Source of the DNA: Taenia hydatigena
Lineage: Eukaryota > Platyhelminthes > Cestoda > Cyclophyllidea > Taeniidae
DNA: 64,000 nucleotides
Direction: 5' to 3'
NCBI GenBank assembly: GCA_036345935.2
Contig: JADWOT020000931.1
Location: 6,310 to 70,309 of the forward strand
The notes under the pieces are model-generated. The model saw nothing but the letters and a program-made list of their open reading frames with translations, was not told where the DNA came from and did no database searches. Below, one piece after another: positions 22,471 to 33,562 of the stretch. A program made the translations under genes and the position numbers. How positions within the stretch are numbered: position 1 is the first letter of the stretch; each line of letters starts with the position of its first letter.

Positions 22471-22959
22471 CTAAAATCATCCTGACTGGACCTGCCGAGT
22501 GGTGCTGAAACTCATTCAGACGAGTGTTGACGAAGAAACATTATTTTGTTCTAAACGACCTCCTCAATCACAAAAGTCACAGTCCTAACTCACCTACCAC
22601 CTCAACCTAGACAAACGCTTTAGCTAACGAAAACCCATTTCCATAAGATTTTGGCTTGCTAATGGTCTAAAGGTTGACTGAGATTCACTCCGTGTTCAAG
22701 GGATCCTCTTCTTTGAAAACAACTACAACTAATTAGCATTTGAATGCGCCTAAAATTTACTATTTTAAAAGAATAGAGAACAATCGTCTGACGACAGAAG
22801 ACCAGTCAAGTTGCCAAATATTAAAGTAGGGGTTATAATTTAAGGCGTCCAAAATCCTTCCCAAGACGCATTGGGACTTGTGAGTCTGAACTTATCCACA
22901 TCATGAGCAAAACTGGTGATCGTGTCTACATGACATGAGTAAAATACCTTGCTAACAAA

Positions 22960-23319
22960 GTGATAATCAAATTGCTAGATCCAAAGAGCCGCCCCAGTGC
23001 ACTTGCTTTCTTCCACATCTTCCGGCGTCGACACAGCTATCAACACGCATCGGCGCTGTACCAAATTAACTGCATCATCCTTTTCGCCATCAGCACCATG
23101 GCCGCAGGCATTGCTCTCAATCAAATTAAGGTGTTGAGCTTTCGAGAATTGTGTGAAAGGGATGCTTTTGATGACAACTTGTTACTGGGCCTAGCGGTTG
23201 TCCTCTTCTACGGTTTGTTCCTCCTGATACCTGCAGTGGGTGTCACTGAGGAACACAAGAGGGCAGGAGCGATGTTTGTTGGAAAGACGATCCTGGAAAT
23301 GGCTCAGGCACTCCTGCAG
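22960..23319 (+). pseudogene. Otopetrin-like fragment, 'LDxxLLL' segment, left
   Basis: Two membrane segments are visible, IILFAISTMAAGIALNQIKV and NLLLGLAVVLFYGLFLLIPA, followed by ILEMAQALLQ and a donor CTGCAG|GTGAGC at phase 0. The pattern FDDNLLLG...F..IPA....ILE.AQ.LLQ resembles the C-terminal helices of otopetrins. A plausible exon start is 23037 (acceptor ACACAG|). The following exon could begin at 24940. Confidence 0.45.
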
Positions 23320-24939
23320 GTGAGCAATCAGAGATCGATTTGAACGCTCAAATATATGAGTATTCTGGATTAATGGGAGCAGTATTAACAGCGTTCTAGG
23401 TATTTACTCACTCGTATGTTAGTTTGTCAAAGTGTCCACACTCATTTGGCCATTATTCTGAACATCACTGCAGTAATGGCCTCCATGACTCCCAACAGAC
23501 GTACAGTACTGGTCATCTTCTAGAAAAGTTTTGAGTCTGGATTTATCGGTTGAAGGAGATAGTTGACCGATTCGTTGATTATGAAACCCTTATGGTCTCG
23601 AGTGCTAAATAATATCAGCTTTTGGCATTTTTACAGGACTTAATTTTATTGTAATCATTTTTAAAATGCATGTAAGAATACGGTTTTGCATTTATAACAT
23701 GCTATTTGATGAATATGCATGCGATCGTTGTTTTGCGTTAACATCACTTATTCGTGTAGTTGAAAATTAGGAAAAATTTATTGACTTGGAACACAAGATT
23801 TTGCTTCCGATTTGACAACCGTTCAATATTTGCTTTCTCATCTCGCTACTCAGCCGTGCATTAGATTTTCGATTTGCACACAGACCTCTGCCAATCCTCA
23901 GAATCTCGATTGCTACCATTATATATGTTTGACAAATGACCACTTTATTTGCGATTGTTGTCCCCTGAAGCCACTGTGCATGGAATTAACACGGTTGCTT
24001 GCGCACTAAGGACCACGTGCTATGAAACCCAACCATGCTTCGGAAGATTAAGTGGTCTTCATCAGCAGCTAGTGATAGATATATTTTTTGCAAAGGCCGA
24101 AGTTCATGGCATCCCACCGGAGTGCAGTGCATCAAATTTTTGTAAGGCTGTTAGATTGAACTCAGACGTGATGCGTACAAGTCTGGGCAATTTGCTTTGT
24201 CTACGCCACGAAGGGTCGAGGCAGTTCGCAGCTATGACTTCCAGTCATATCTCCCTTGGTAGAAGCCAACAACAATGATGCTCACTTTTATCCCAAATCC
24301 ACACCAATTCTACCTCCACCGCACAAAATTAGGAAAATTCAGGCATAATGTGTCAAAAAACATAAACTTGCTACGCAGGATAGACTTTGAGAGTAGCGCT
24401 GTTAGTGGGGCCAAACGTTACATTTAAATGTAAATCCGTTCAATATACCCATCACATCTACAATTGTCTAGCCAGCATTAAGACATTTTGGCTGTGACAT
24501 GTCAATAATGGAAGTGCTGATGCATTTAATGCTTTGAACAGATCACTTTTCATAGGGCAACACAATGTTTCGTCTACTAAAGTGTAAAACACTATAAATA
24601 AGTCAATAAATATTCCTTTGTCGCATACATTTGTCTACTACTTGCTCCTACAGCTAGCAGAAACCGGGCAATAGTGGACAAAATCCGACTGGCAAAAGTG
24701 CATTAGATGCGTCGTTGCGGCATACATGACCCACTCAGATTGTCACACGAGTAAAGTGGTGATCATAATTGGTGCTTAGTAAGGGGCTTTTAAACTGTTT
24801 CTCATAACATACGCTTTAGAGAAACAAAACCTCAAATCTTAACAATTATTTAAGATCTTATTTTGGCAGTAGCAATGAAGATGTTAGCGCTGGAGGATTG
24901 TTTTCATGCTCCTTTCCGTTTCGCTTCTTAGTCCTTCAG
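23320..24939. other. Presumed intron, no gene seen
   Basis: Two open frames (65 and 109 codons) around 23812-24278 resemble nothing known. If the otopetrin-like fragments belong to one gene, this is an intron. Confidence 0.35.
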
Positions 24940-25092
24940 ACTGATAGGCAGCGTCGCAGTAGAGTCAGCGTTGCACGCACGTTCGCCATCTTTTTACGTG
25001 GCTGTTTTCTTCTCAAAGGGATAGTACCACTGCTCATATTATCACCACAACATATTCTGCTGGGTGCAAATATCTCAAGTCTTCGTTGGTAA
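24940..25092 (+). pseudogene. Possible last otopetrin-like exon, left
   Basis: A strong pyrimidine tract and acceptor TTAGTCCTTCAG| precede TDRQRRSRVSVARTFAIFLR GCFLLKG, open in phase 0 to a stop at 25092. A basic linker followed by a short hydrophobic helix fits the end of otopetrins, but similarity is low. Confidence 0.3.
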
Positions 25093-25132
25093 ATGAACTA
25101 GGCGTTCTCAACAACGCACTGTTTTGTGACAG

Positions 25133-25440
25133 CAACAGCGGGGCCAAGTACGGAGAGGTCTTTGCTCCCGTCATCCTTCAATTGGAGCCACATTGATCCT
25201 GACTTCATTGAATTAAGTTCGAATGCTGGAAAATTGGGTGAGCACAACACAGACGTAATCAGGCTGAGAGCAGTGGGATTTACTTGATTTTACATCACTG
25301 TTTGTGGACGGAGACCCAATTCGACCTACAATGCGATGGTGGAAGTACTGAGCATTGTGTGCCTCGTTCTCAACTGCATCGGGTTATTACAGAGTCGCGA
25401 ATACAAAGCTGAAGCGTGCAGGCTTAATGTGCAACTGCTT
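25133..25440 (+). pseudogene. Decayed FnIII exon (relic 1), left
   Basis: A phase-1 acceptor TGTGACAG| is followed by TAGPSTERSLLPSSFNWSHI DPDFIELSS and then DVIRLRAVGFT, a TGA, RPNSTYNAMVEVLSIVCLVL NC. The FNWSH hallmark, the D.I.L.A strand and the P..Y....E strand place it in the antigen FnIII family. The internal TGA and the missing W after FIELS show decay. It is paralogous to relic 2 at 27.0-27.3 kb on the other strand. Confidence 0.55.
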
Positions 25441-27038
25441 GTGTAATTGTTAAATTGCAGTTTATGGTTGCTTCACGAACGTGTGTGTTGCGATACTCAT
25501 GGTGTCATATCCATTTTACGCAGCAACGTAAGTAGACAGTCACAGCATAATTTCCATGATTTGCTTCTCGGAAGGTTAAGTTTTGCCTTTACCACCGACA
25601 AGACATGTTCTAATGCGCATACGTACCTTATGGTTTCCTAACTGATTATGAGATGCGCTCTGTTATTTTCTTATGTGGGTAAGTTAACTGGTACCTGAAC
25701 ATACTAGCAGAAACAAAATGCATTTCTTAGTACTGAAGTCTTAGATTCCACTCTCGGATGCCCCATGTCTTGACGCCATGAACGGGAACGGTCCACAATA
25801 TGTTGAGATAGAGATGCCTTAGAGAGGCGCATGATGGGCAATGGATTTCAACCTGCAAGAGCAGCAAAGATTGGAATCTTATCATGTCATAGCAGAGTAA
25901 GTGAACGAACTAAACTGCCCTTTATAAGCACTGCATCATACGTGCACTCATATCTGCAATTGGAACAATTTGCACCCGAGCGTATTTCCTAGAGAGTTAG
26001 TGTAATGTGTGCACTGCGTTCGCAAATAATTTTATAACCTGTACAATCTGGGAACATGACCTCGCAAAATTACCGATAGGGCAAGTCGTGCGCCACATGG
26101 TTTTAGCACTGGAAGCAGTTGGAGTGCTTCAACTCAAGAAATTGCTATTACTTGTGAAAATCAGTACGATCATTCAATCGTATAACCGCAACGTTGCAAA
26201 GACACTCCGTAAATATTACTAATGGCGATGTGGCGCAAAAATGCCTACCAAAGACAAATGGACTAACCTCACAGGGTTCATAGCGCCCTTACAAAATCAT
26301 CGCACATAACATAAAATAATACGAACTTGCTGAGGCAAGCGCCGTCGAAACACTTTGCATGCCATGTAGGATGCAACATGAGAAGTAAATTATGCGAGGA
26401 GTGTTGAACACTTAAGAATTAAATAACTCTAATAAAGCGTTAAGATGAGGATGCTTAATCATGGACCACGGAAAGCAAGCACAAGTTTACTTTGATTAGC
26501 TGAAGCGCCTGTCATTTACTTGGACACTGATATCGAGGAAGAAGCTTTATTAAATTAAATCCTGAGGCCAGTAGACTTAAGAGTACGCGCCCATAAATTC
26601 ATTCTTCTCGCATAGAGCAGCTGAACAATCAGGAACCAAGCAGCTTAACCTCATTCATTCTTTGTTGTGGGAGAAATGAACTCGCATGCAAGATATGGAC
26701 ATCTTTCGTATGAAAAGAGGAGGGCACTTAAAACTGAAAACATTCCCTACGCATACTTTATGGAATGCGTTATGGATGAGAGACGGCGGTCAGTAGTGGA
26801 ACAAAGTTTTATTCAATGGTCGCATATTGTGAGCTGTGATTATCCTGCAATATATACGCTTTTGGCATTCGCACTGACTTACATGAATTTCGTGGCGGTG
26901 TTTTTTCCATCGCTGTGTAATAGGTATGTAATTAATGGTATTGCATCGTATGCGTTCATAATGCAACCATAAAGAGTTAGCAATAAAATTAGCACATACC
27001 AAGGAATCAAATAAGGATTTTTTCATTGAAGACGCACA
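25441..27038. other. Region between the two FnIII relics
   Basis: A conserved piece follows each relic: CSLWLLHERVCCDTHGVISI at about 25460-25520 (+) and NSLWLHYERIRCNTINYIPI on the minus strand near 26.9 kb. The two relic units therefore meet head-on, with a symmetry point near 26.2 kb. No intact gene seen. Confidence 0.45.
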
Positions 27039-27318
27039 CTCAAGCATACCATCGGGCGACGATTTAATAATTATGGTGCGACTATCAACGAGGCTTACAA
27101 TGCTCATTCTTCCCACTGCCGCACCGCAGGCCGGATTGGGACCCAGCCCTTAAGAGTGGCGTTTTGGTTTGAAAACGATGTAAAATTGACCTCGAATCAG
27201 AAGCAGGTACTTTTCACTTCAGTCAGTCCAGCTGCATCTTTGTAGTTTCTGCCCAATTTTCTGCATCTCAGCTGTATCTAATGAAGTCAGGACCAGTGTG
27301 GCTTCACTTGAAGAGTGA
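27039..27318 (-). pseudogene. Decayed FnIII exon (relic 2), left
   Basis: On the minus strand the text aligned with relic 1 reads SLFK(stop)SHTGPDFIRYS(stop)DAENW and ends in MSIVSLVDSRT, similar to LSIVCLVLNC of relic 1. Several stops show it is dead. It forms an inverted pair with relic 1. Confidence 0.5.
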
Positions 27319-28065
27319 TGAGAGAAAGGCCCTTTCAGTGCGTGGCTCTTTGATGCTGCAGCGAGAAAGCCATTATTCAGCGAGAGTCTGTGCAAAACGC
27401 TTCATCTATTAACGAAAATACGGCATATTTGTACTTAACAATATGAAGAACATGATAACAAGAGGGAGAATGCTAAGACCTATGCTGGCCTGACGTAGCT
27501 AATGTGTGCCACCTGGGGTTATGATTAGTGGCTGCTATTCTCGACACGCAACTGCGCATAGCAGCTACATATTGGCAGACATGTTATTTTGGAGAAGTCA
27601 ACCCAATATGTGTGTTACGATCCTAGAAAGTAGTAGACGTATGGGCATTGCATTAATTTTTGATTCTTGATTCAATAATGGGGTTCGTGACAGACGAATG
27701 GATCTGCGAATGCAAGGACTGTCAAATTGTGACATACTTAATGACAATGTATGAAACATATGGATATGTGAGCGTCGCAAAATAGTTGGCCACACCCTGC
27801 TAGCAAAGCAGAATAGCTAACAACCACTAATGAGAGTTGCATTAGAATTTCGCTATAATTACAACACGGACTTGGTTAAAGTGATGTATTTTGCTACGAG
27901 CGTTCACTTCTAGTGCTTGCATTTCTCATCACCATCAGAATGGCAGCTTTGAATCACTTTTTCTTGCAGTTTGTTCAGGTGCTCATAACTTAACCCAAAG
28001 GAAGTAAACTAGGTAGATGTGCTGCAATTTGAAAGATTATAGTTTGCTTAGTAATTATAAGTTAC
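27319..28065. other. No recognisable gene
   Basis: Short open frames only. Mirror 37084-37830. Confidence 0.45.
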
Positions 28066-28121
28066 CGTTTCTGGCTGGATTTCTGCCCATTGGCTTGCTT
28101 ATTTGGATGTTTTTCCGGCAT
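28066..28121 (-). CDS. Possible short first exon, left
   Basis: On the minus strand a good start context (GTCACCATGC) opens MPEKHPNKQANGQKSSQK and ends at CG|GTAACT. It is identical in both arms although the adjoining upstream DNA is clearly diverged. The next acceptor candidate (TTTCAAATTGCAG|) gives a stop after four codons, so no longer protein can be built. Function unknown. Confidence 0.2.
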
Positions 28122-28149
28122 GGTGACTATTCGACCGGCTGATTGGGTA

Positions 28150-29250
28150 ACTGGCTCATCGCGTGACTTCCCGCGTCGCCGTCCAAGCTACCGCTGCATG
28201 GATGTTCAGCTCTCTGCAGGTTGACTAAAATAATAGAAACAGACAGAAATTTGTGAAAAGCAGACAGAGGTGCGGTTTTATGTAAACCGCAGCGATGTAT
28301 TTCGTGTTTTTAATTTTCTACTCGCCTAAGGATAACAGTAGGACGCACCAATCGACCACGAATGTAACACTGAATTAGGTAGTGCGATGCAAGAATTGCA
28401 AGCGCGTTAAAGATTTGTTTTGTCTTTAATACCTGGAGCAGAATACATAAAATAATTTTAGTCTAAAGGCGTTTCACTTAGAATTATTCGGAACTAGTGA
28501 AGGATTTGCGCGAAATCGAAAACGGGTGCTATAATCTGGCATAAAGAAACGACATAAGCAAACGTGCGCAGTTATCGTATTCGTAACCCACCATGTAAGC
28601 AGTCCGCAAATGCAACCCTCCGACCGCAGCAACTATTTTATTTCATCAGGCGTAGTGAGGTTCCACACAGGTCTGTGTGTTGCTATGAGCCAAATTGGGG
28701 CAAAACTTAGTTTAATGGGCAAGTCAAACAAAATGACCTGTAATTACTCATTTGACTTACTGGATGGCACTCTTGCTAACTGAGAGGCATTATTTTGTAA
28801 AAGTCACGGGCACTTAAGACGAGGCTAGGTCTGACACGGCAATACTTGCATCGTCCTATTTAATTCCAGCGCATTTTGGGATAGCGCCGATGAATCCAGA
28901 AATGTACATCTGCCCGAAGATGTCACGGCTAATAACGCAAGACAAAACTGACGTTGCTTTCCATCGCTTTGTATGTTGTTCCCAACTACAGACTTGCGGT
29001 TTTCATTAGGCGACTTTATAGGTTGTCACCCGCACCAGCCGACTTTTGCGCATGCAATTCGGCCAGGCATTTGTGCCACTAACAGAGATGCTTCGTTTAA
29101 AGGAGAAGGACAAACTAGCATGCATGATCACAATTGTCGCGACCACCAACGCTAATCATTCTGCGCGCCTTTGCACACAGAATCCATGGACATAGCTGAA
29201 ATCGGATCTTTATGAATCAATTAGAATTGCCATAGTTCGTAAGAAGCTTG
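28150..29250. other. Island of raised divergence between the arms, left side
   Basis: Hand alignment with the right arm (35900-37000) shows roughly 10 differences per 160 bp at 28180-28340 and about 11 per 260 bp at 28400-28660, against very few elsewhere. A net 17-bp length difference also falls between 27.8 and 29.9 kb. No gene recognised inside. Confidence 0.7.
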
Positions 29251-30920
29251 CGGGAAACGATTAGTAGAAACTTCATGCATCTGAAGTTGTATTTCTAATA
29301 TGGAAACTGCGAAACTGAAAAGTGCTGCTGGCTACGTAAACGTGCACCAACAACAATATGCAAGAACGTGGTCTCAAAGGGCGCAAAGCTCGCTGTAGAC
29401 ATGGTTTGAACTGGCTTTTAACTTTGTTGAGATAAACACACAATAGTTACATGCAACACAGTTCAATTACGTGAGAAACTTAATTGTGAAGATTTGCATT
29501 GCGGTAAATTATTTGCATCGCATTTATCTTGGTTAAGTTGGAAGCCAAGGAGACGAATCCCAGTTCCTTCTACGAAATAATTCGTTTCTCATGTATTTTG
29601 AATAAATCAGATAGTGGTCGAAATGCATGCGAATGAGCAGAATCAGACTTACCTATTTTGGTGATATGGGCTGTCATAAAGTTTTCCATTGACTAAACAC
29701 TTGCCATCTTCAATCGGTAATGCGCCAAACGGTTGTGCTGAACAGACACCGCCTGAATAAAACATGCTTAGCTAAGCATTTGTTGGTAACCTTTTAGAAA
29801 ATATCACACGACATTCCCCGCACAATGCACTTACCGATTCGTTACCACTCTCGTTGATCCGCCCGAAAACTCAAAAGCTCATGGCTTCCACAAATCTGAA
29901 CTTTGTCCGTCTTTATTAAAAAGTATGTTTCGGCACTGCCATCGTGTCAAACATGCACTAGCAGGAATGCGGCCAATGATCAAAGCACATTTGGAAAAAA
30001 GAGCTATTAAAAATAATGATGAAGTAAGCGCACGCGCGCGCGGTGTGGCGCACGGGGAGGACTGTAGTTATCTCCAACAGGACCTGGCTCTGCCTTTTAA
30101 GGGTTACACACTACGCGTTTATATAGGAGCCGAGCATTCACGCACTAATTTTGATTGGAGCTCTTTTTATGCCTCACTTGCCACAAATGTGGTGTTAGCT
30201 CCTTTTGAGTTGAGACCTAAGCTACAAAACGGAATATAGTGAATTGCGCGTAGTCGCTATTACAAGGTAAACATAACTTAGTATTTCACCTAGAAGACTT
30301 TGAATATTGAAATGACGAAGGCAAAGCAGTTGGCAAAGCAGATCGGCATTTGGGCCAGGTTTCCTATAATCAAATGTTTTTTCGGTGTGCTTAGGCAAAT
30401 CTTAACGAAGCCTGGTGATTAATTGCGCAATACTGTGCCAAACCTATATATTTTTCTCAGCTAGAAGCATTTGTCTTGAAATACTTGCGGTGCGAGATGA
30501 CGGTCTGATCAAAATTTGCAGTACAAGACGGGTGGAGTGATGAAGTCATGCAGTGCATTCGAATAAGAAGCAACTTGGCTCCCCTGAGCTTTGTCCACAC
30601 CCACATGACCTACTTTGCTGGAGGGGAGATCGAGTTAGGCATTCCGTACTGGATGTGTCGTAGAAGGCAATTTATGGAAGAGATCCTGCTTCAAATGCGA
30701 CCATTGTGAGATACCGACTCCTATTTCATTCCCACCCAGATGCAAGGTTGTGAACGTTTCCATGCCTCACACTTGTCTCGGCTAAAGGCGTTTTATTATT
30801 TTTAAGTTTCGTAGTTGAGCACTGCGATTAGAATGCATTCTGACTACCAATAAGAATCTCCATAATAAGCCTTCTTGCTGAAGTGGGTAACAATAAATAA
30901 TGTGGAAAATTTTAACTCTA
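29251..30920. other. No recognisable gene
   Basis: An open frame of 104 codons at 29925-30239 (+) is identical in the right arm. It contains a CG-dinucleotide run and no known domain. Confidence 0.4.
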
Positions 30921-31025
30921 CCTTTTCTAAGGCATGTGATGCCAGTGTTCTCCCACGCCAGATCGTTCAAGCATGGCAGCACGCTTGCTGGCGATGCAGC
31001 GGATCACATGCCTTTGCCCCTCACC
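30921..31025 (-). repeat. Conserved segment A, second copy, left
   Basis: On the minus strand: GEGQRHVIRCIASKRAAMLE then RSGVGEHWHHMP and a stop. It is paralogous to 17310-17425, where the same frame stays open a little longer. Mirror 34141-34245. Confidence 0.45.
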
Positions 31026-31603
31026 GCGAGATCATCTCACCAATTCTTCTCTCCATCAATCTTCATTTGAGGCTCAGCCTTTGGTGAACACCCCACAGTT
31101 TACACGCTATCCTGTGAAGCAGGCAATGCATCAACCCACCTAAGTGAAATATCTGCATTCAGGCGATCTAATTGCATTGGTTAGCTCTCCCAAACAAGTA
31201 AATATGCTACCATATTGCTTACTCCTACCAGCCGAGTCGGGATCCCGAGCAAAGCTCAATCTGCATCTTGTTTTTAAAACATCCAAGTAGGCTATTCGAG
31301 AATCTATGGCAAACTACTAGCCGAACAAATGGAAAATCAGATTTTAATTGCTGTTTACGCATCTTTGCCAAAAATATCTCTTAGAGCATTTCGTTGATAA
31401 ATGTTAAGGAACGCCCGGGCGAGACTGGCGGTGCCATCTACCCCAAATTTAGAAGAGAGTAAGCCTTGTTACGCACTTTACAGTCTAAATAATTCGACAC
31501 ATTCAGATCATCCCATGCGACATCTTGCCACACTGTGGTATGACTTAAAATTATGCGGAAATGAGAAAATCGGAGGAATTGATTTTACTGAGAATCGCAA
31601 GCC

Positions 31604-31675
31604 TTGGTAATAGTGTCTCTTGCATTGCATGAATATCAAGACAAGTTAAGGCAGGCTTTCGAAGCCTGTGATGAG
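31604..31675 (+). CDS. Possible exon at the inner edge of the left arm
   Basis: The frame SLALHEYQDKLRQAFEACDE ends at GATGAG|GTGAGT, a strong donor. The helix pattern LRQAFEACDE resembles the first helix of an EF-hand, as at the start of ninein-like or Rab11-FIP-like proteins. There is no second half of an EF-hand in the spacer. Mirror 33491-33562 (-). Confidence 0.2.
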
Positions 31676-31741
31676 GTGAGTTTGAATGTTGAGCTCCGCT
31701 TCAAAACCTTAGAGGTTGAGCCACACATTATTTGGAATTTA

Positions 31742-33424
31742 AAAATGGGCGATGTGCCATTTGGTCTAATTCTTAGCCACTCCTCTGTAACGCGCACTTG
31801 AAATTGTGTGCTTCCTGCAATGGATTCAATCAACTGCCCCCTCTTCTCCTCCCTGGCATTAGAGCCTTACTCAAACTGTTCTTAATTTTATTTTTCTTTT
31901 CAACACTCCGCAATCCAATAAAGGTTCTCAGAGATGCGACTTTGCTGTATAGATTGACTTGCAGAATATTTGGCGTAGGAGGTGGTGATTAAGCACATCC
32001 ATTCATGCCATTCCTGCGGGTATTCTTTTTGGTGTGACGCCTATATTGCAGTGGCGACTCATAGTACCTTCTTAAACACTTCTGCTTTGCTGATGTTTGG
32101 CACTAATTGTTCGAAGGGACTAAAATGAAGTACAATTACCTCGACGAAATCTACAAGTCCTAAATAAACTCTTACAAACTCGGCTTTTAATGATTGGCAC
32201 AGATGAAACAAGACCCCAAACCACGCTTATTTCGGAGTTGTACTGTAGCCCAAACACAATAAGCTCCCCTTTGAATGTACAAAATTAATTTGGTACTGGA
32301 AATATTACTGCAGACGGGAAACTTCGCGCCACATGGCACTGCACCATTCCCAGTAATCCTTTCGCTGGGGACCGAGCCAGACAAGATAATACTACATTGC
32401 CACATTCTTTCATCGCACTAAGGATCACCGTAGTCATGTGCTTCTTTTCAGAGAAGTGGGAGATGAGACATTAAGGCATGGCCCCAACATTCACTTGAGA
32501 TTGAGCACAAAAGTGCAGTACAATTGGCTCCTACTTCACCCACGCAAGTCACATAAGCTCAGCTCACTCGCGACTCAACTTTGACACCAGCGATGATTAT
32601 CACAAGCTCTTATAATTGTTCCATCGTTTTATGCTTGCCTGAGTGTAAGAGATGCGTGGTAGCGCCATATTGTGGGTGAGCATTCACCTTATCTTTTGCA
32701 AGATAATCATGGCTAAAATATGAGAACAGATAGTGTTTAGAGCCAAATTACATCAAATGATAATTTTGTCGCAGAGGTGATGACACTGGCGTTAATTTCC
32801 ATCATCATGAAATGATTCTTTACACAATAAAATCTGAGACGATAAAATTGTAGTAGTTAATATATATCTCATCGCTGGCGTCTAAAATTTCATTTGTTTC
32901 CTTTCTAGGTGCTACTGGCTCCATGTAATAATTGTTAGGGAAACTGAACATTCATTCATTACGTAAGCTCACCTAGACTCAAATGAAATGAACTATTTAT
33001 ATGCCCCTGAAATTAGATTGATCTAATAATTACTTTGGGGAAGGGCACAGTTGATTTAATCCTTTGTAGGAGGCACACAATTTCCAGTGCGTGTTAAAGT
33101 GGAGTGGCTAAGTGTTCAACCAGGTGACACGTGGCACAAATAGCACGAATCATGATCCAAGTTATTGTAAAAGTTTAAATGAAAGTGCCAGCCTCGCATC
33201 TATTTAGCTCTAAGCATCGTGTAGTAACGAATTACTTTCAATTTCCTCGCCTTCGGATTTCCATAGAATCTGCATCTTTGATACAGGCTTCTTAACTAGT
33301 CACCGATAATTAAGGAATGCCATTTCATTACAACTTCCTGCCTTATAAAACTTTTAAATCGCACGTCCCAAAGTGTGTACTTATACATCTTCATTGGGTT
33401 GACGGTCCAAGAATTGCCCCTTTC
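31742..33424. other. Unpaired spacer at the palindrome centre
   Basis: This 1683-bp stretch separates the arms and is not self-complementary at large scale. I recognise no gene, RNA or transposon in it. Short open frames exist on both strands but resemble nothing I know. A spacer of this size fits an inverted duplication with asymmetric centre, or inverted repeats left after loss of central sequence. Confidence 0.8.
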
Positions 33425-33490
33425 TAAATTCCAAATAATGTGTGGCTCAACCTCTAAGGTTTTGAAGCGGAGCTCAACATTCAAACTCAC

Positions 33491-33562
33491 CTCATCACAG
33501 GCTTCGAAAGCCTGCCTTAACTTGTCTTGATATTCATGCAATGCAAGAGACACTATTACCAA
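33491..33562 (-). CDS. Possible exon at the inner edge of the right arm
   Basis: Same as 31604-31675, identical sequence and donor. Downstream sequence differs beyond 33425, so the two copies face different DNA. Confidence 0.2.

Larger units (their letters stand above)
472..31741 (+). repeat. Left arm of giant inverted repeat (palindrome)
   Basis: The whole stretch reappears in reverse complement at 33425-64000. Open frames and exons match pairwise throughout, with constant coordinate sums that step only at a few indels. The inner limit is sharp: both arms read ...TTATTTGGAATTTA and then diverge at 31741/33425. Most parts look about 99% identical by eye, and 28.15-29.25 kb is nearer 95%. The arms contain two antigen-family genes, decayed FnIII exons and otopetrin-like fragments. 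Confidence 0.97.
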
